Shown: positions 47,101 to 58,423 of the stretch, in pieces
Position numbering within the stretch: position 1 is the first letter of the stretch
Layout: the number at the start of each line of letters is the position of its first letter
NCBI RefSeq assembly: GCF_000340215.1
Contig: NW_006921538.1
Coordinates: forward strand, 682,001 to 746,000
Reading direction: 5' to 3'
Length of the DNA stretch: 64,000 bases
Source of the DNA: Pseudocercospora fijiensis CIRAD86
Lineage: Eukaryota > Ascomycota > Dothideomycetes > Mycosphaerellales > Mycosphaerellaceae
Made by a program: the position numbers and the translations under genes
Notes under the pieces: generated by a model
What the model saw: the letters and a program-made list of their open reading frames with translations, nothing else
What the model was told of the DNA's origin: nothing
The model's database searches: none

Positions 47101-48233
47101 TTCTAGTCTTTATTAGAGTTAAACAGCTATCTAAGTTTTAGGCGTATCTCGGAAATCTATATAGAATTAGTCTTAGCTAGAAGGTTATCCTCGAGGGTCT
47201 TTAAATAGGCCTTAAATAAGCGGGCCGATTAATTAGTCTTTTATTTAGCTCGAAGATACAGGTCCTAAGTATGTTGTTGCCTTAGTATAGGGTTTCTAAG
47301 GGTATCTAGTATAATAGTTTTATAGGTCTGCTACTAAACAGCGGTCTAATCGTTAAGGGAGTCGAAATAGTTATCCTATATACGCTTTAGGTCGCTATTA
47401 ATGTACTATATAGCGTAGACAACTAAGGAATAGTTATCTAGTAGCGCTCTTAGTACATTGCGCTAGTTAAGTTTATAGTTACGAATGTAGTCGTTGTACT
47501 GCTTTCGACTAGAGCTATTAAATACGGTACAGTCCTTAAGTTTAGCATCTTTCTTTTAGATAGGTAGTAAAGAAGGTCCTACTATTAGTTTAGTAGTAGT
47601 TATTAGGGCTTCCTAAAGGCGACGGAGCTCGAGGAGGTTATCCTTTAGCTATTATTCTTAACGTAGGGTAGTAAGCCTGTTTTAAGTAGCTTCTTAAAGT
47701 CTCCCTAATAGTTGAGGGCTAAAGGCTAGTTAGCTATATCGTCGATTGACAATGTTATTAAGAATATCGTTAACAGGCAATTCTAGATTATTACCTAGAA
47801 TTATAGGTTCTTCTTTAGCAGGCCCTCTAGTAGGCTCTTTAGTAGGAGGCACTTTAGTAGCTACTTTAGCGGGAACTGTGCTACTAGCGTTGTTATTGCT
47901 AGCGCTACTAGCGGCGCCGCGGTTGTTATTGCTTCGTAATAAGCCGGCTATTATAAGGGGTAATACTAATAATATATTATAGGCCCCTAAGATACGGATA
48001 TAGCGGAATTAGTAGATATCGGTCTAGTATAATTAACTCGGTGTAATAGGCCGTATAGAAGGCCTTGCTTAATAATTAGTACGGTTGTTTTAATAGAATA
48101 GTACGTGTAGGTCCCGTTCTTTAGGCGCAATATAGTTAAATCGATAGTTTTCGTAGCTATACCGCTAAAAGCTTGAAATAAGGACTATCTAGCTACTACC
48201 CTTAAAGGGTAGATCGAATACTATATAAGAAGG
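44118..48233 (-). pseudogene. chromovirus W: gag, protease, RT, RNase H and start of integrase
   Basis: On the minus strand: gag about 48200-46740 with knuckle CFNCDSTSYLLG*C near 46815-46860, protease near 46560-46600, reverse transcriptase including an open stretch 46051-45677 (YYRICIRKGNK at its end), RNase H about 45200-44880, integrase zinc region to 44118. The rest of the integrase is at 34798-37050. Plus-strand open frames over gag (47746-47982) are antisense. Confidence 0.85.
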
Positions 48234-48420
48234 GTTATATTAGCAGGTAGATAGGGTAGTAGTAAATTAGTATAGTATTCGATAGAGATCTAAAAAAAGA
48301 GGGAGGAAGGCAGGCTAGTTAGCCTAACGCTAAGCGCTAAGCCCTGCCTAAGGCACTAAGACTCTAGGTTCACTCGGCCTAGTTATATACTAATTACGTA
48401 TAACCTCTTTAGTCCTAACA
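48234..48420 (-). repeat. 5' LTR of chromovirus W
   Basis: Plus-strand ends TATAAGAAGGG and CCTAACA (complement of TGTTAGG, unmutated). Preceded by ATCGAATACTA (48223-48233), the self-priming site on the minus strand. Confidence 0.88.
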
Positions 48421-48425
48421 TAGGT

Positions 48426-50521
48426 TGCTAATAAACAGGACCCTAATATCGTTAGGGCACTCGCTAGCATTAATATATTTAATATCCTCTTTCCTAGCGA
48501 TCCTAAATCGCTACTATTAGCTGCCTAGGTCTATAGCTACGGCGTAGTACTTAAGAACAGGGTTGCTAATAACAATAGTAGCTCCTCTATATAGGTTGTC
48601 TATATCTACTATGTAGGTAGTAAAGTCTAGTAGGCGTTTATTTCCGAGGTCGTCCTTTAGAACTATAGGAACATAGTAGGCCTTATAGGTTAAGTGCCGA
48701 GCGTTATTAAACTAAGCAAGGGTTAGTAGGTCAGCCCTAGGCAATTGTCGAAGATCTAATTGTTTAGCTAGGCGATAGCTAATAAGGGTACTAGCTAAAT
48801 TCCCTAGGTCTAGCATAACCTTAGTTCTATAATTATTGCTATACGTGTCCTATATAAGACAGGTACGTATAATAGCTAGTATAATATCGATAGTCTTACG
48901 CCGCATAAGGCTAATAGTTAGTACGGCGCTTATTCTTTTTTCGAAGGTTAGCCTATAGGGGTAGCGTTAGCTACTAAAAGGTGTTTCTTATACTTAGCGG
49001 AAGTACGGTTAATCCGGGCCTAATCCCTAGGTTTGTCGCATTAGCCTAGGAGATAGCTAGTACTATTATAGTTAAAGCACTTTAATCTAGTTAGTAGGTT
49101 GCCGTAGCTATTATTGCTATTATTAGCCGAGCGGTTAGTATTATAAGGATACGAGCCCCTTCTACGACCCCTATCGCGGCCTCCTCTATATAGCCGCCGG
49201 CTACGGCCTCTTCTACGGTCGTTACTATTCCTATTATTAGCATTGTTATCTTAGTAAGAACCTTAGTTTCCTCCGCGGATACTACGGTTACCGCGGTTAG
49301 TACTAGCTAGTCGGATCCTCGATTCTAGTCGTTGTTAAAGCTAAACAGCTCGTTTAGCTGTTTCTACTTCGACTATGAATTAAATACGTATTAGATTAGC
49401 CTATTCGAATACGCGACGGCGGTCTAATTCGAGAATAAGCTCCTACCTAAGCTTAGGGCGTATTTCCGAGATCTATATAGAATTAGTCTTAGCCGGAAGG
49501 TTATCCTCGAGGGTCTTTAAATAGGCCTCGAATAAGCGAGCCGATTAATTAGTCTTCTATTTAGCTCGAAGATATAGGTCCTAAGTATATTGTTGCCTTA
49601 GTATAGGGTTTCTAAGGGTATCTAGTATAATAGTTTTATAGGTCTGCTACTAAACAGCGGTCTAGTCGTCGAGGGAGTCGAAATAGTTATCCTATATACG
49701 CTTTAGGTCGCTATTAATATACTGTATAGCGTATATAACTAAGGAATAGTCGTCTAGTAGCGCTCTTAGTGCATTACGCTAGTTAAGCTTATAGTTACGA
49801 ATATAGTCGTTGTATTGCTTGCGACTAGAGCCGTTAAATATAGTACAGTCCTTAAGCTTAGCATCCTTCTTTTAGACTAGTAGTAAGGAAGGCCCTACTA
49901 CTAGTTTAGTTGTCGGGGCTTCCTAAAGGCGGCGAAGTTCGAGGAGGTCGTCCTTTAGCTATTACTCTTAGCGTAGGGCAGTAAGCCTGTTTTAAGTAGC
50001 TTCTTAAAGTCTCCCTAATAGTTAAGGGCTAAAGGCTAGTTAGCTATATCGTCGATTAACAATATTGTTAAGAATGTCGTTAATAGGCAATTCTAGATTA
50101 TTACCTAGAATTATAGGTTCTTCTTTAGTAGGCCCTCTAGTAGGCTCTTTAGTAGGCACTTTAGTAGGAACTATGCTACTAGCGTTGTTATTGCTAGCGC
50201 TACTAGCGGCGCCGCGGTTGTTGTTGCTTCGTAATAAGCCGGCTATTATAATAAGGGGTAATACCGATAATATATTATAGGCCCCTAAGATACGGATATA
50301 GCGGAATTAGTAGATATCGGCTTAGTGCGATTAATTTAGTATAATAGGCCGTATAGAAGGCCTTGCTTAATAATTAGTACGGTTGTTTTAATAGAATAGC
50401 ATATATAGGTCCCGTTCTTCGAGTATAATATAGTTAAATCGATAGTTTTCGTAGCTATACCGCTAAAAGCTTGAAATAAGGACTATCTAGCTACTACCCT
50501 TAAAGGGTAGATCGAATACTA
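48426..50521 (-). pseudogene. chromovirus V: gag and protease
   Basis: Minus-strand gag (about 50500-49000) and protease region (to 48426), homologous to those of A and W, with RIP stops. It contains a stretch near 49340-49440 that is missing from W's gag. Plus-strand frame 50065-50280 is antisense to the Pro/Thr repeat region. Confidence 0.8.
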
Positions 50522-50718
50522 TATAAGAAGGGTTATATTAGTAGGTAGATAGGGTAGTAGTAGGTATAAGTAGTATTCGATAGAGAACTAGAAGGAGAAG
50601 GAGGAAGGTAGGCTAGTTAGCCTAACGCTAAGCGCTAAGCCCTGCCTAAGGCACTAAGACCCTAGCTTTACTCGGCCTAATTATATACTAGTTACGTGTA
50701 GCCTCTTTAGCTCTAACA
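50522..50718 (-). repeat. 5' LTR of chromovirus V
   Basis: 197 bp, plus-strand ends TATAAGAAGGG and CTCTAACA. Followed by the TTCTA duplication (50719-50723). Confidence 0.9.
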
Positions 50719-50723
50719 TTCTA

Positions 50724-50990
50724 CGGTTAACCGAGTTTATTACGTTAAGAAGCGAATATTACTACCTAAGACTTTCTTATAAAGCTATACGATAGTTTAT
50801 AATCGCTCGAATACCCTTAAAAGTATCTTGTAAAAATTAGCTATTGCAATAATAGTAGTTACAACCGGCAAGCGCTAGAGTACGCATTATTACTGCCTAG
50901 TTATAAGAGGTGAAAGTTAATGCCTTAGAATCCTTCGTAGGCTTAGCGGATTACGGTAACATAGTCGAGTCGTGCTCGATGCTCTGCCCG
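50724..50990. other. RIP-affected right flank of chromovirus V
   Basis: Former single-copy sequence, probably upstream of the methyltransferase. It is CpA/TpG-poor next to V and normalises over about 250 bp. No gene is seen. Confidence 0.5.
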
Positions 50991-51150
50991 CATTTCAAAA
51001 TACAGGTGCCTAGTTAGAATCACATGCTTGAACATTGTAAGATAATAAAGGCCTCTAGTATTAGGGTATAGAGGAGGAGCTAGCTAGGATAGGGATCGGG
51101 CAATCCCGAGGATCTGATTAGCATTCCATTTATCTAATCCAAATTTCTAC
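50991..51150. repeat. dispersed direct repeat, copy 1
   Basis: Shares a run of blocks with 59941-60145, such as CAAAATACAGGTG, ATGCTTGAA, AAAGGCCTCTAGT and CCGAGGATCTGAT, with indels of up to about 30 bp. It lies just beyond the end of the membrane-protein gene fragment. Origin unknown. Confidence 0.7.
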
Positions 51151-51194
51151 GGCTTATATCGGGTCGTAGAATAGTAGGATGTGAATTCTTAAAA

Positions 51195-51442
51195 TCATTC
51201 CGAAAAACATTAGTTAAGCACCCCTAATCGCTCGGCTAGCTACAGATAAGGAAATACTTAGGTCTATTGCACTATCTAGTACGCACCGCTCGGTAGAGAG
51301 GCTATACTACTAAATGCAATAACTAAGAGGTTAATGCGAGCTATTAAGTACAAACTAGCAGGTATAAAGAACATAAGGCAATAAGGCTAGCGCATCTTGT
51401 AAGCCTTGCTAGATTCGAGCCTAGGTAAGGAATAGTTCTCCT
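51195..51442 (-). pseudogene. C-terminal fragment of the membrane-protein gene split by Copia
   Basis: On the minus strand the frame continues from 56799 across the Copia insertion without a shift: ENYSLPRLESSKAYKMR, then LYLIARINLLVIAFSSIASL and PSGAY. The last part matches the usual C-terminus of this fungal membrane family as I remember it (LY..AR..LL..AF..LR.LP.GAY). Several TAG/TAA stops replace Trp and Gln codons, so RIP reached this side. The end is near 51210 or 51195. Confidence 0.72.
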
Positions 51443-51569
51443 ACTTAGAGTGTATGCCTAGGTGTTAGGGTCTATTACGTGCCTAATGCCTAAGGCTGCA
51501 ACTGCTACACTCTATCTTCGGACTTCTATATAGATTAGTCCTTCTTCTAATATATTAGTTACATTAAGT
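51443..51569 (+). repeat. 5' LTR of the Copia element
   Basis: Starts ACTTAGAGTGTATGCC (ACTTGG in the other LTR) and ends ACATTAAGT. Differences between the LTRs are C/T or G/A. AGTAGTTATAAGCCC directly inside may be the mutated primer site. Confidence 0.85.
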
Positions 51570-51929
51570 AGTTATAAGCCCCCTACGTTTCCAACGCATT
51601 CTATACGTTTTCTAATAGTTAATCCGATTGCTGCGTAGATAGCGCTCGTTACTAAAAATTGCGCCGATACTAATATCGTCGCCGCCCTCGCCGCCCTCGA
51701 GTGTTCTAGTAGGTACTAGACTCGAGTCGGCTACTGTTAGTATTAGCTGTCCGCTATACCGGTTTCTAATATTAGTGTTAGCTGTCCGCTATACTAGTAC
51801 AATACGGGCGCGCCTGTCGGCGGCCTCGTTATACCCTCGGGATAAGTTAATAGTCTCTTTCTATATTATCGCCGTCGCTATCCGTAATAGCTCCCTCTAC
51901 AACTACTAACGCTTATATAAGCAACATCC

Positions 51930-52930
51930 CTAAGCTAAAGAATAAGGAGAATTATCCAGTATAGGCCTATGCCGCTAAAGGCGCCCTTAAAGGTATATCG
52001 GTCTAGCGCTATATGTAAGGCACCCGCTAGCGACCCCTTTCTAAGGCCTCTAGTAAGTCTTCTAAGGAGTTTGAAGACCGCTAAGATAAATAGGACTCTA
52101 AAGATCAAACAGCGCGTACCTAGATCTTTGCTAATTATATTAGTAATATTCAACAATTACTGCTTAGTCTGTCTATATCCTAGGAAGTATAGGACTTCCT
52201 TAAGAAGAAATATACTAGTAAAGGTAGGTCTACTAAATTCATGCTCTACTAGGAATATATCACCCTTCGGTATAATAGTAAGGACATTAAGAAGTTCTAT
52301 AATAAGTATAAGAAGAAGCTTAGTGCCTTAAAGGATACTAAATTGGCTATTAGCTAATATTAGGCTGTCTATATGTTTATTATACAGATCGCACTATTCT
52401 ACGAGGCATTCGTACAGATACGCCGTAAGTAGATACGCGCCTTAGAATATACTATTAATAACAACACCCTTAACAACATTATTAGCGCGTTGCTTAATAA
52501 GAATATAGCTCAATTGAACTAGGCCTAATATAATAGCTTCTTTGGTCTTTAGCGCTAACTATAACAGCAAGGTAGCAATAGCAATAATAATAGCGGTCGA
52601 GGTAACTCGAACCGTAGCGGTCGTAGTAGCCGCGGAAATAGTAACAATAGTCGTAGCCGCGGTGGAAGCAACTAGAATAGTTATTAGTCTAACCGTAAGA
52701 AGTGCGCCTATTGTTAGGGGTTATACCCTTCTAACCGCTACTACACTAAGTACTCTTACCTAAAGGAGGAAGACCGTCTTCGTCGCGAGAAGCAGAAGGC
52801 TAAGAAGCAGTAATAGTAGCAGCGTAGACTAACTGCGCAGCAACAACAGCCGCTATCTAGTTAGAATAGTACCTAGGGCCTATATGCGGCTAATGCTACC
52901 CCGGGGGTGTTATTAGACCTAAGCTACAAT
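51930..52930 (+). pseudogene. Copia gag with zinc knuckle, RIP-inactivated
   Basis: A gag-like frame with an Asn/Arg/Gly-rich linker (about 52570-52690) and a knuckle KKCAYC*GLYPSNRYYTKYS (about 52708-52755), where the canonical His and last Cys are now Tyr. Many TAG/TAA stops. Confidence 0.75.
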
Positions 52931-52959
52931 TACGCCTTTACTATAAACACTATAGTTAC

Positions 52960-55900
52960 TGTTAGCGACTAGGTTTCTACGGCTCTCACTGCTAGCACTC
53001 GTACTACTAATTAGGTTGTCGACTTAGGTACTAGTATATATATAGTTAACGACCCTTTATTACTTATTAAATATAAAGGCCATTATATTCCTATCCGGTT
53101 TAGTAGCAATACGAAGCACGCTACGATAGTTAGCATAGCTTAGACTAAGGTTGTTAATAAGCGTAGTATAAGTAGCATAAAGCTATCTAATACACTATAT
53201 GTTCTAGGTCTAGTAGCTAACCTTCTGTCTACTAAGAAGCTTACCGACAAGGGCTGTTTCTATCGGAATAATAAGCGAGTACTATTTACTGTTGTTAACG
53301 GCTCTGAGGTTACTGTTGCTTAGATATACCGAAAGAATAGTCTCCCCTATTTGCATACGCCTACCTCTAGTCCTAAGGGTCAGGTTGTTGCTCTTCTATC
53401 GAAGAAGGGGGTACCGACAGGTACGATAGAAGAGTGGTATCTACGATATAGCTATATCTATTACCGCAAGCTGTTACGAATAGAAGCTAAGGGTCAGATT
53501 GTTATTACTAGAAACAAGACCGACTTCCGAAACTGTATCGCTTGTCGTATAGCAACGTTACATAAGGAATACAACCGACTGCTACGACTGCGACTATCTA
53601 CTATTTACTATATTGTCTGTATGGATGTGGTTACTATTACTAACCCTAGTCTACTGCAAGAACGCTACTTTACGTTGTTTATATGCGCTAAATTAGCCTA
53701 TCGATACGAATATGCTAGCTTACTAAAGTTAGGGGCTGCAGCAGCAATTAAGGACTACCGTATACACGTCCGTACACAAACCAGCTGTTCGATCCTAATC
53801 TACCGCCTCGATAGAGGGGGTAAATACAGCGGAAACTAGCTATTAAGCTAGGCTCGTAATCAAGGCATTGTACTACAGGTTATAGCGCCTTATTCTTCTA
53901 CTTAGAACGGACTTGCTAAGGTTAGCAATTATATTGTATATACGACAGCTCGGAAGATAATGCTCTACGCTAATTTGCTAAAGGCCCTATAGCTATATAC
54001 AGTTACTACTGCTATACAGGTCCTTAATATTACTCCTAGAACCTTGGAAGGTCTTAGCCCCTATGCTATTATAGCTAGGGAGCTTAATTAGTCTCGGAAG
54101 CAGCTACGCCTTTAACATCTTCGTGCCTATAGCTATACTGCTATTGCATACGATTACGAAGTTGCTCGTAGAAAGAAGATAGATAGCAGAGGTCTTATTA
54201 GCAAACTAGTTGGCTATACTAAGGGCTTAGTAGACTTAGGAAAATATATAATTTATCTTCCTAACTAGTATAAGGTTATTGCTTCTAAGGATATCAAGTT
54301 TATTAAGTTAGGGGAGTTGTCGCTTCTAGAGGGCATAATACTATACGCTAATCCTAATAACCTAGCTAAGAACGAGTTTGTTACACTCGAGTCTATTATG
54401 CCGGCTCTATTTAATTCTATAAGTAACGAGGCACCGTCGCTATAGGAAGCCGCTAGTGTAGTCTAGCAGCTTCTAGCCTAGTAAGAAGAGCCTCCGGACG
54501 AGCCTGCTTAAGATATAGAGGTAACTAATAAGGTCGCTAGTCCGTTGCTACTCGACGATGACCTACTAGACGTTCAACTACTAGCTTTAAGTAATGAAGA
54601 TAGCTTTTAGTTAGCCGAGGAAGAGCTAGTATATAATCCAAACGCTAAGAAGGGCGAGCCTAGCTAGCTGCCTAAGTTTAAGCGACTAGACAACGTTAGT
54701 AGTCGTTCTATACGCAAGATACGAAGCAACAAGAGCGCTCGTAAGCTGTTACGTAGCTATCTAGCCGATTGTAGTATTAAGCGGTTAACTCGACGTATAA
54801 TAGCTAATATGCCGATAGCCTATATTAAGGGCTTTATAGCCTCCTGCTACATTGCTAAGCAGTCCGACAAGCCTAAAGAAACCATCCCTATTCCGAAGAG
54901 TTACAAGGAAGCATCTTAGTCGCTATATTAGCTATAGTAGAAGGAAGCTTGCGAGGCTAAATACAAGTTACTAATTAACAACTATATATAGGTTTATATA
55001 TCTCGGTTAGAGGTGCTAGAAGGCAGGAAGGTTGTTCGTAGTCGTTAGGTCTTTACTATCAAGCGAGACGCTAATAGAAATATAAGCCGGTTTAAGGCTC
55101 GTTAGGTTGTTCGTAGCTTTACGTAGGTTGAAGGCTAGGATTACGACGAGACCTATGCGGCTGTCGCTAAGCTATCTACGCTGCGGGCCCTATTCGGCCT
55201 AATCGCTTATTACGACCTAGAAGCTAAGTAGTACGACATTCTAACTGCCTTCCTTAACGTACTTATTAGTAACAAGCACAAGATCTACGTTGAACAGCTA
55301 TACGGCTTTAAAGACCGTAGTAGCAAGGGCATAGTTTGCCTATTACTAAAGGCACTGTATAGTCTAAAGCAGTTACTAATGCTATAGTATAAAGAGCTTC
55401 GGAAGTACTTAAAGAGCCTAGACTTTATTCTAATAATGTCCGACGTCTGTGTATTTAAGTACGTTGTTAGCGGCTCTATTATTGTTATCTACGTAGATAA
55501 TATAATTATTATCGCCTATACTCTATTAGCACTAGAGGCAGTAGCTTAGTTGCTAAAGGACCGTTTTAATATGCGAGAGCTAGGCGACCTTTACTACTAT
55601 CTCGGTATGCGCATTATCCGCGACCGTAATAAGCGCACTATCTACGTCGTTTAGGACGCCTACTTAAATAGGCTCTGCGAGAAGTATAGTATACGTGGCC
55701 GTATCGGTCTAGCTACTCTAATAGCACCTCGCTATATTAAGACGTCTATTTAACGCGCACCTAAGGGCTATATAGCTAGTGCCGCCTTTAAGACTTAGTA
55801 TTAAGAAGGTGTTAGTAAGGCACTATAGCTAGCTATAATTATACGACCTAATGCTTGCTATACTATAGGCCTATTATTACGATTTATCTCTAACCCTACT

Positions 55901-56450
55901 AAAGAGCATTATGCCGCGCTCCTTTAGCTAATTAAGTACCTAGTTAGTACCCTTAGTCGTAGTATACGCTTTTAAGGCATATAGAATAATAAGCTCAATT
56001 TTGCTAGATACTGTAATGCTTTATAGGCCGACGATTTAGTTATCCGCCGCTCTATAGGCGGCTTCTACTTTACTATTATAGGCGGACCTCTATTGTATAA
56101 GTCCGGCCGCTAGATACTCGTTATACTATTATTAACTAAAGCTAAGTATATTCAACTCACTATAGGGGCTAAGGAAGTAGTTGCCTTAGCTCGTTTATTA
56201 AAGGAAATTAGCTATAAGGGCTATATTCTTCTAGTTACGCTCTACGAGGACAATTAGTCCGCTATTGCTATTACTAAGTCTACTAGTATTAATAGCCGTA
56301 CGAAGCATATAGATGCTCGTGTTTACTATATTCGAGAGAAGATTACTAATAGTACTATTGTCGTCTAATAGGTTAGCATATATAATTAGATAGCCGATAG
56401 CTTTACTAAGCCGCTTAATAAGATTAAGCACGGCCGCTTTATTAAATAAC
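52960..56450 (+). pseudogene. Copia pol: protease, integrase, RT, RNase H, RIP-inactivated
   Basis: Pre-integrase and integrase are open over 53351-53839 (GTIEEWYLRYSYI where WHxxLGH is usual; CIACRIATLHKE; catalytic CMDVVTITNPS and LDRGGKYSG). The RVT_2 reverse transcriptase spans about 55085-55690 (YDETYAAVAKLSTLRALFGL, KALYSLKQ, VIYVDNIIIIA where YVDD is usual, ELGDLYYYLGM). RNase H covers about 56140-56420 (KYIQLTIGAKEVVALARLL, RTKHIDARVYYIREK). The order integrase before RT identifies Ty1/Copia. Confidence 0.88.
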
Positions 56451-56666
56451 TAAACCTAGTAGATTGCAAGGCCGCTATTAAGAGCGCTACAAAGCTAGCT
56501 GCTAAGTACTAAGAGGAAAGGGCCTTTGTTTGCTTTATCTATATAACCTAAGAGTAGTCTAGTTTGTTTACCTGTTTCTGCTTACCTAATACCCCTTGTT
56601 TGCCTTGCTAACAGAATGGCTATTAAGTTGTTTGTTTTATAGCGATATGTACGTGCTAAGGGGGTG

Positions 56667-56793
56667 ACTTGGAGTGTATGCCTAGGTATTAGGGTCCATT
56701 ACGTACCTAATGCCTAAGGCTGCAACTGCTGCACTCTATCTTCGGACTTCTACATAGATTAGTCCTTCTTCTAATACATCAGTTACATCAAGT
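56667..56793 (+). repeat. 3' LTR of the Copia element
   Basis: Starts ACTTGGAGTGTATGCC and ends TACATCAAGT. Less RIP-affected than the 5' LTR. Preceded by the purine-rich GCTAAGGGGGTG. Confidence 0.88.
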
Positions 56794-56798
56794 CTCCT

Positions 56799-57864
56799 TG
56801 TAGTAGACTGCCATCTCCGAGCAGCTATAGATACATAGTAACAACCAAACAGATATGCAGCTAGAGCGCTAGAGTATCTGTTCCCATCTCACTGCAAACT
56901 CGAATGTCCAGCCACATAGATGGATACTCGCGAAAGCAGCAGTTCCGATTGCTAGAACAGCGTGCTGTTTGAGATTGGCTTGTATATCCCGATCGTCCGG
57001 TATGCGGTCCAGCGGCCGTTTTTGAAGGCCAGCTTGAAGTATCCATCGTAGAACATGCCTGCTCCATTTGCTTGACATGTATATACGGCCTTCAACGAAG
57101 TCCAGTGGTGTGTCCATAAAGGGGTCCTTAGCCGCTTCGCCGGCTCCGCAAAGAATGTCGGCGATGGTTGAGTTTGTGTGTAGCACAATAGGCGTGCGTA
57201 CATCGAGAGGTTTATTCCACCAAAACCCCAATGTACATAGAGCTGAGCAGGTGAGTGCCAATGTAGACAGTTCAAACGGCGTGATAGGGAGGTGCGTGAT
57301 TGCACGACCGATCGATTGCACCACCAGCCATCCACACTGGAGGAAAGTCAAGAGTTTGCCAACGCTATCCGCTTTACTTTTGTCCCAAATCTCTCGCCTC
57401 GTGGTCTTCGGGATTGATACATAGCCATGCTGAACCAGATAGTGGAGCTGCTTGGCGGTTATTGGAAAGGATTGCGAGTATAGAGGCTGGAGGACGTAGC
57501 CACCGCTATCCGCACAGAAGCCGTGGCAGAGCGACCATTGCTTTGTAGTATAGCCAAGCTTTGCGAAATCAGCAACAGATCTCTTCGCAGATGCATATTG
57601 GGCACATGCAAAGAGCATCGGGAGCTCTGGGGCAAGTACTCCCAGAATGAGCCATCGCAATTTTCGCCAGAAGACGGTCATCCAGGTGTCAGTCTCAGCA
57701 GGGACGTTCAAATGCAGCATCGTCCATAGTGCAAGGAGCAGGGCGGACAGACAACTCCAGAGAATATCGATGGTGCCGCGTTGATTGGGCGCAGACGTCC
57801 ATCCTAGCCGGACATTGTGCGGGTCGATAAATGTCGCATTCGGTGCTAGGAGGTTACCGGTCAT
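56799..57864 (-). pseudogene. fungal multi-pass membrane protein, 5' part of a gene split by Copia
   Basis: An ATG at 57864 opens 331 codons to a TAG at 56869-56871. The family is a widespread fungal membrane protein of unknown function, recognisable by PNQRGTIDILWSCLSALLLA, WTMLHLNVP, the loop KQWSLCHGFCADSGGYVL, DKSKADSVGKLLTFLQCGWL, QSIGRAITHLPITPFELSTL and FWWNKPLDV. Late in the frame IHLCGWTFEF is followed by WEQIL* where the family usually has a further Trp, so that TAG may be a RIP-type TGG to TAG change. The frame then continues to the Copia border at 56799 and resumes at 51442. Several hydrophobic helices are visible. Localisation and function unknown. Divergent from the oxygenase gene. 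Confidence 0.75.
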
Positions 57865-58423
57865 CTTGGTGTTGAAGTCATTGTACTTGACTCGAGATGT
57901 CTGAGGGAGGGTGCTATCTATGTGTGACTTCAGTCGCCAAAGCCTTGGGGCATTGCGGCTCGAGACGGCACAATACTCCTAAAGATGGCAGAGACGCCGA
58001 TGGTGGGCGAGTGGCTTCTGTGACTGGTCAGCCTTGCAGAGAAAGTCCTTCCTCCGCCCCTCGACGGGAAGGGATATGGAGCAGGCTAGGCATGAGGGTC
58101 GAGTTGCAAGGGCTACGCCAGCGCCTATCTTGTATCATGCAGTTTCAGTGCCTGCGGCAGATTTCTTGGAGGGATCGAAACCATTGTTATTCGCAGAGCT
58201 GATGGCGATGTGTGATGTTCTAGGTACCTAAGCGCGAAGGCGCAGTCGAGCTGTGCCGCACGTGCAGGAAGTCAACGTCGTTTTTCCCCTGCCCCGCATT
58301 CGATTCGTGGACTCCAAGTATTTCTGGTTGCAGAGAGGCCGGTCCTGTACCTTACTTACCTATCCTACAAGCGCTTAGACTTGCATCTAGAGGGCACGCA
58401 TACCCACCAGAAAGCTCCGCAAC
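57865..58423. other. shared upstream region of two divergent genes
   Basis: A 559-bp gap between the starts of the minus-strand membrane gene and the plus-strand oxygenase gene. It should contain both promoters. Small frames here (57897-58231) show no family features and overlap each other. Confidence 0.45.

Larger units (their letters stand above)
24374..48420 (-). mobile_element. chromovirus W nested in V
   Basis: 3' LTR 24374-24570 and 5' LTR 48234-48420 are flanked by TAGGT (24369-24373 and 48421-48425). Removing Y2 (24832-34797) and A (37051-44112 with one CGTAC) leaves about 7.0 kb of the same chromovirus family as V. W was hit by a hAT in its 3' region and by another chromovirus inside its integrase gene. 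Confidence 0.9.
9570..50718 (-). mobile_element. chromovirus V (Ty3/gypsy with chromodomain), host of the whole nested block
   Basis: V runs on the minus strand with 5' LTR 50522-50718 and 3' LTR 9570-9776, flanked by the 5-bp duplication TTCTA (9565-9569 and 50719-50723). Its own sequence is 9570-11467, 21445-24373 and 48426-50718, about 7.1 kb. Y1 (11468-21436) and W (24374-48420) are insertions. Order on the coding strand: gag with CCHC knuckle, protease, reverse transcriptase, RNase H, integrase, chromodomain, 3' UTR. All frames contain RIP stops. V landed in the promoter of the methyltransferase gene. Confidence 0.88.
51443..56793 (+). mobile_element. Copia-type LTR retrotransposon in a host gene
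   Basis: 5,351 bp with 127-bp LTRs (51443-51569 and 56667-56793), flanked by CTCCT (51438-51442 and 56794-56798). Removing it and one duplication restores the open frame of the membrane-protein gene, which fixes the borders. With these borders the LTRs start ACTTG and end CAAGT instead of TG...CA. Gag, integrase, reverse transcriptase and RNase H follow in the Ty1/Copia order. RIP'd, with stops throughout. Confidence 0.9.

Noticed and set aside
47746..50280. Plus-strand Leu/Ala-rich open frames near 47746 and 50065
   Set aside because: Antisense to the Pro/Thr repeat region of chromovirus gag; low stop density is a composition effect.
52542..52763. Val/Ile-rich membrane-like frame
   Set aside because: Out-of-frame reading of the Copia gag Asn/Arg/Gly linker and zinc knuckle.
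57897..58231. Small plus-strand genes between the divergent genes
   Set aside because: Overlapping frames without homology in a region expected to be promoter.
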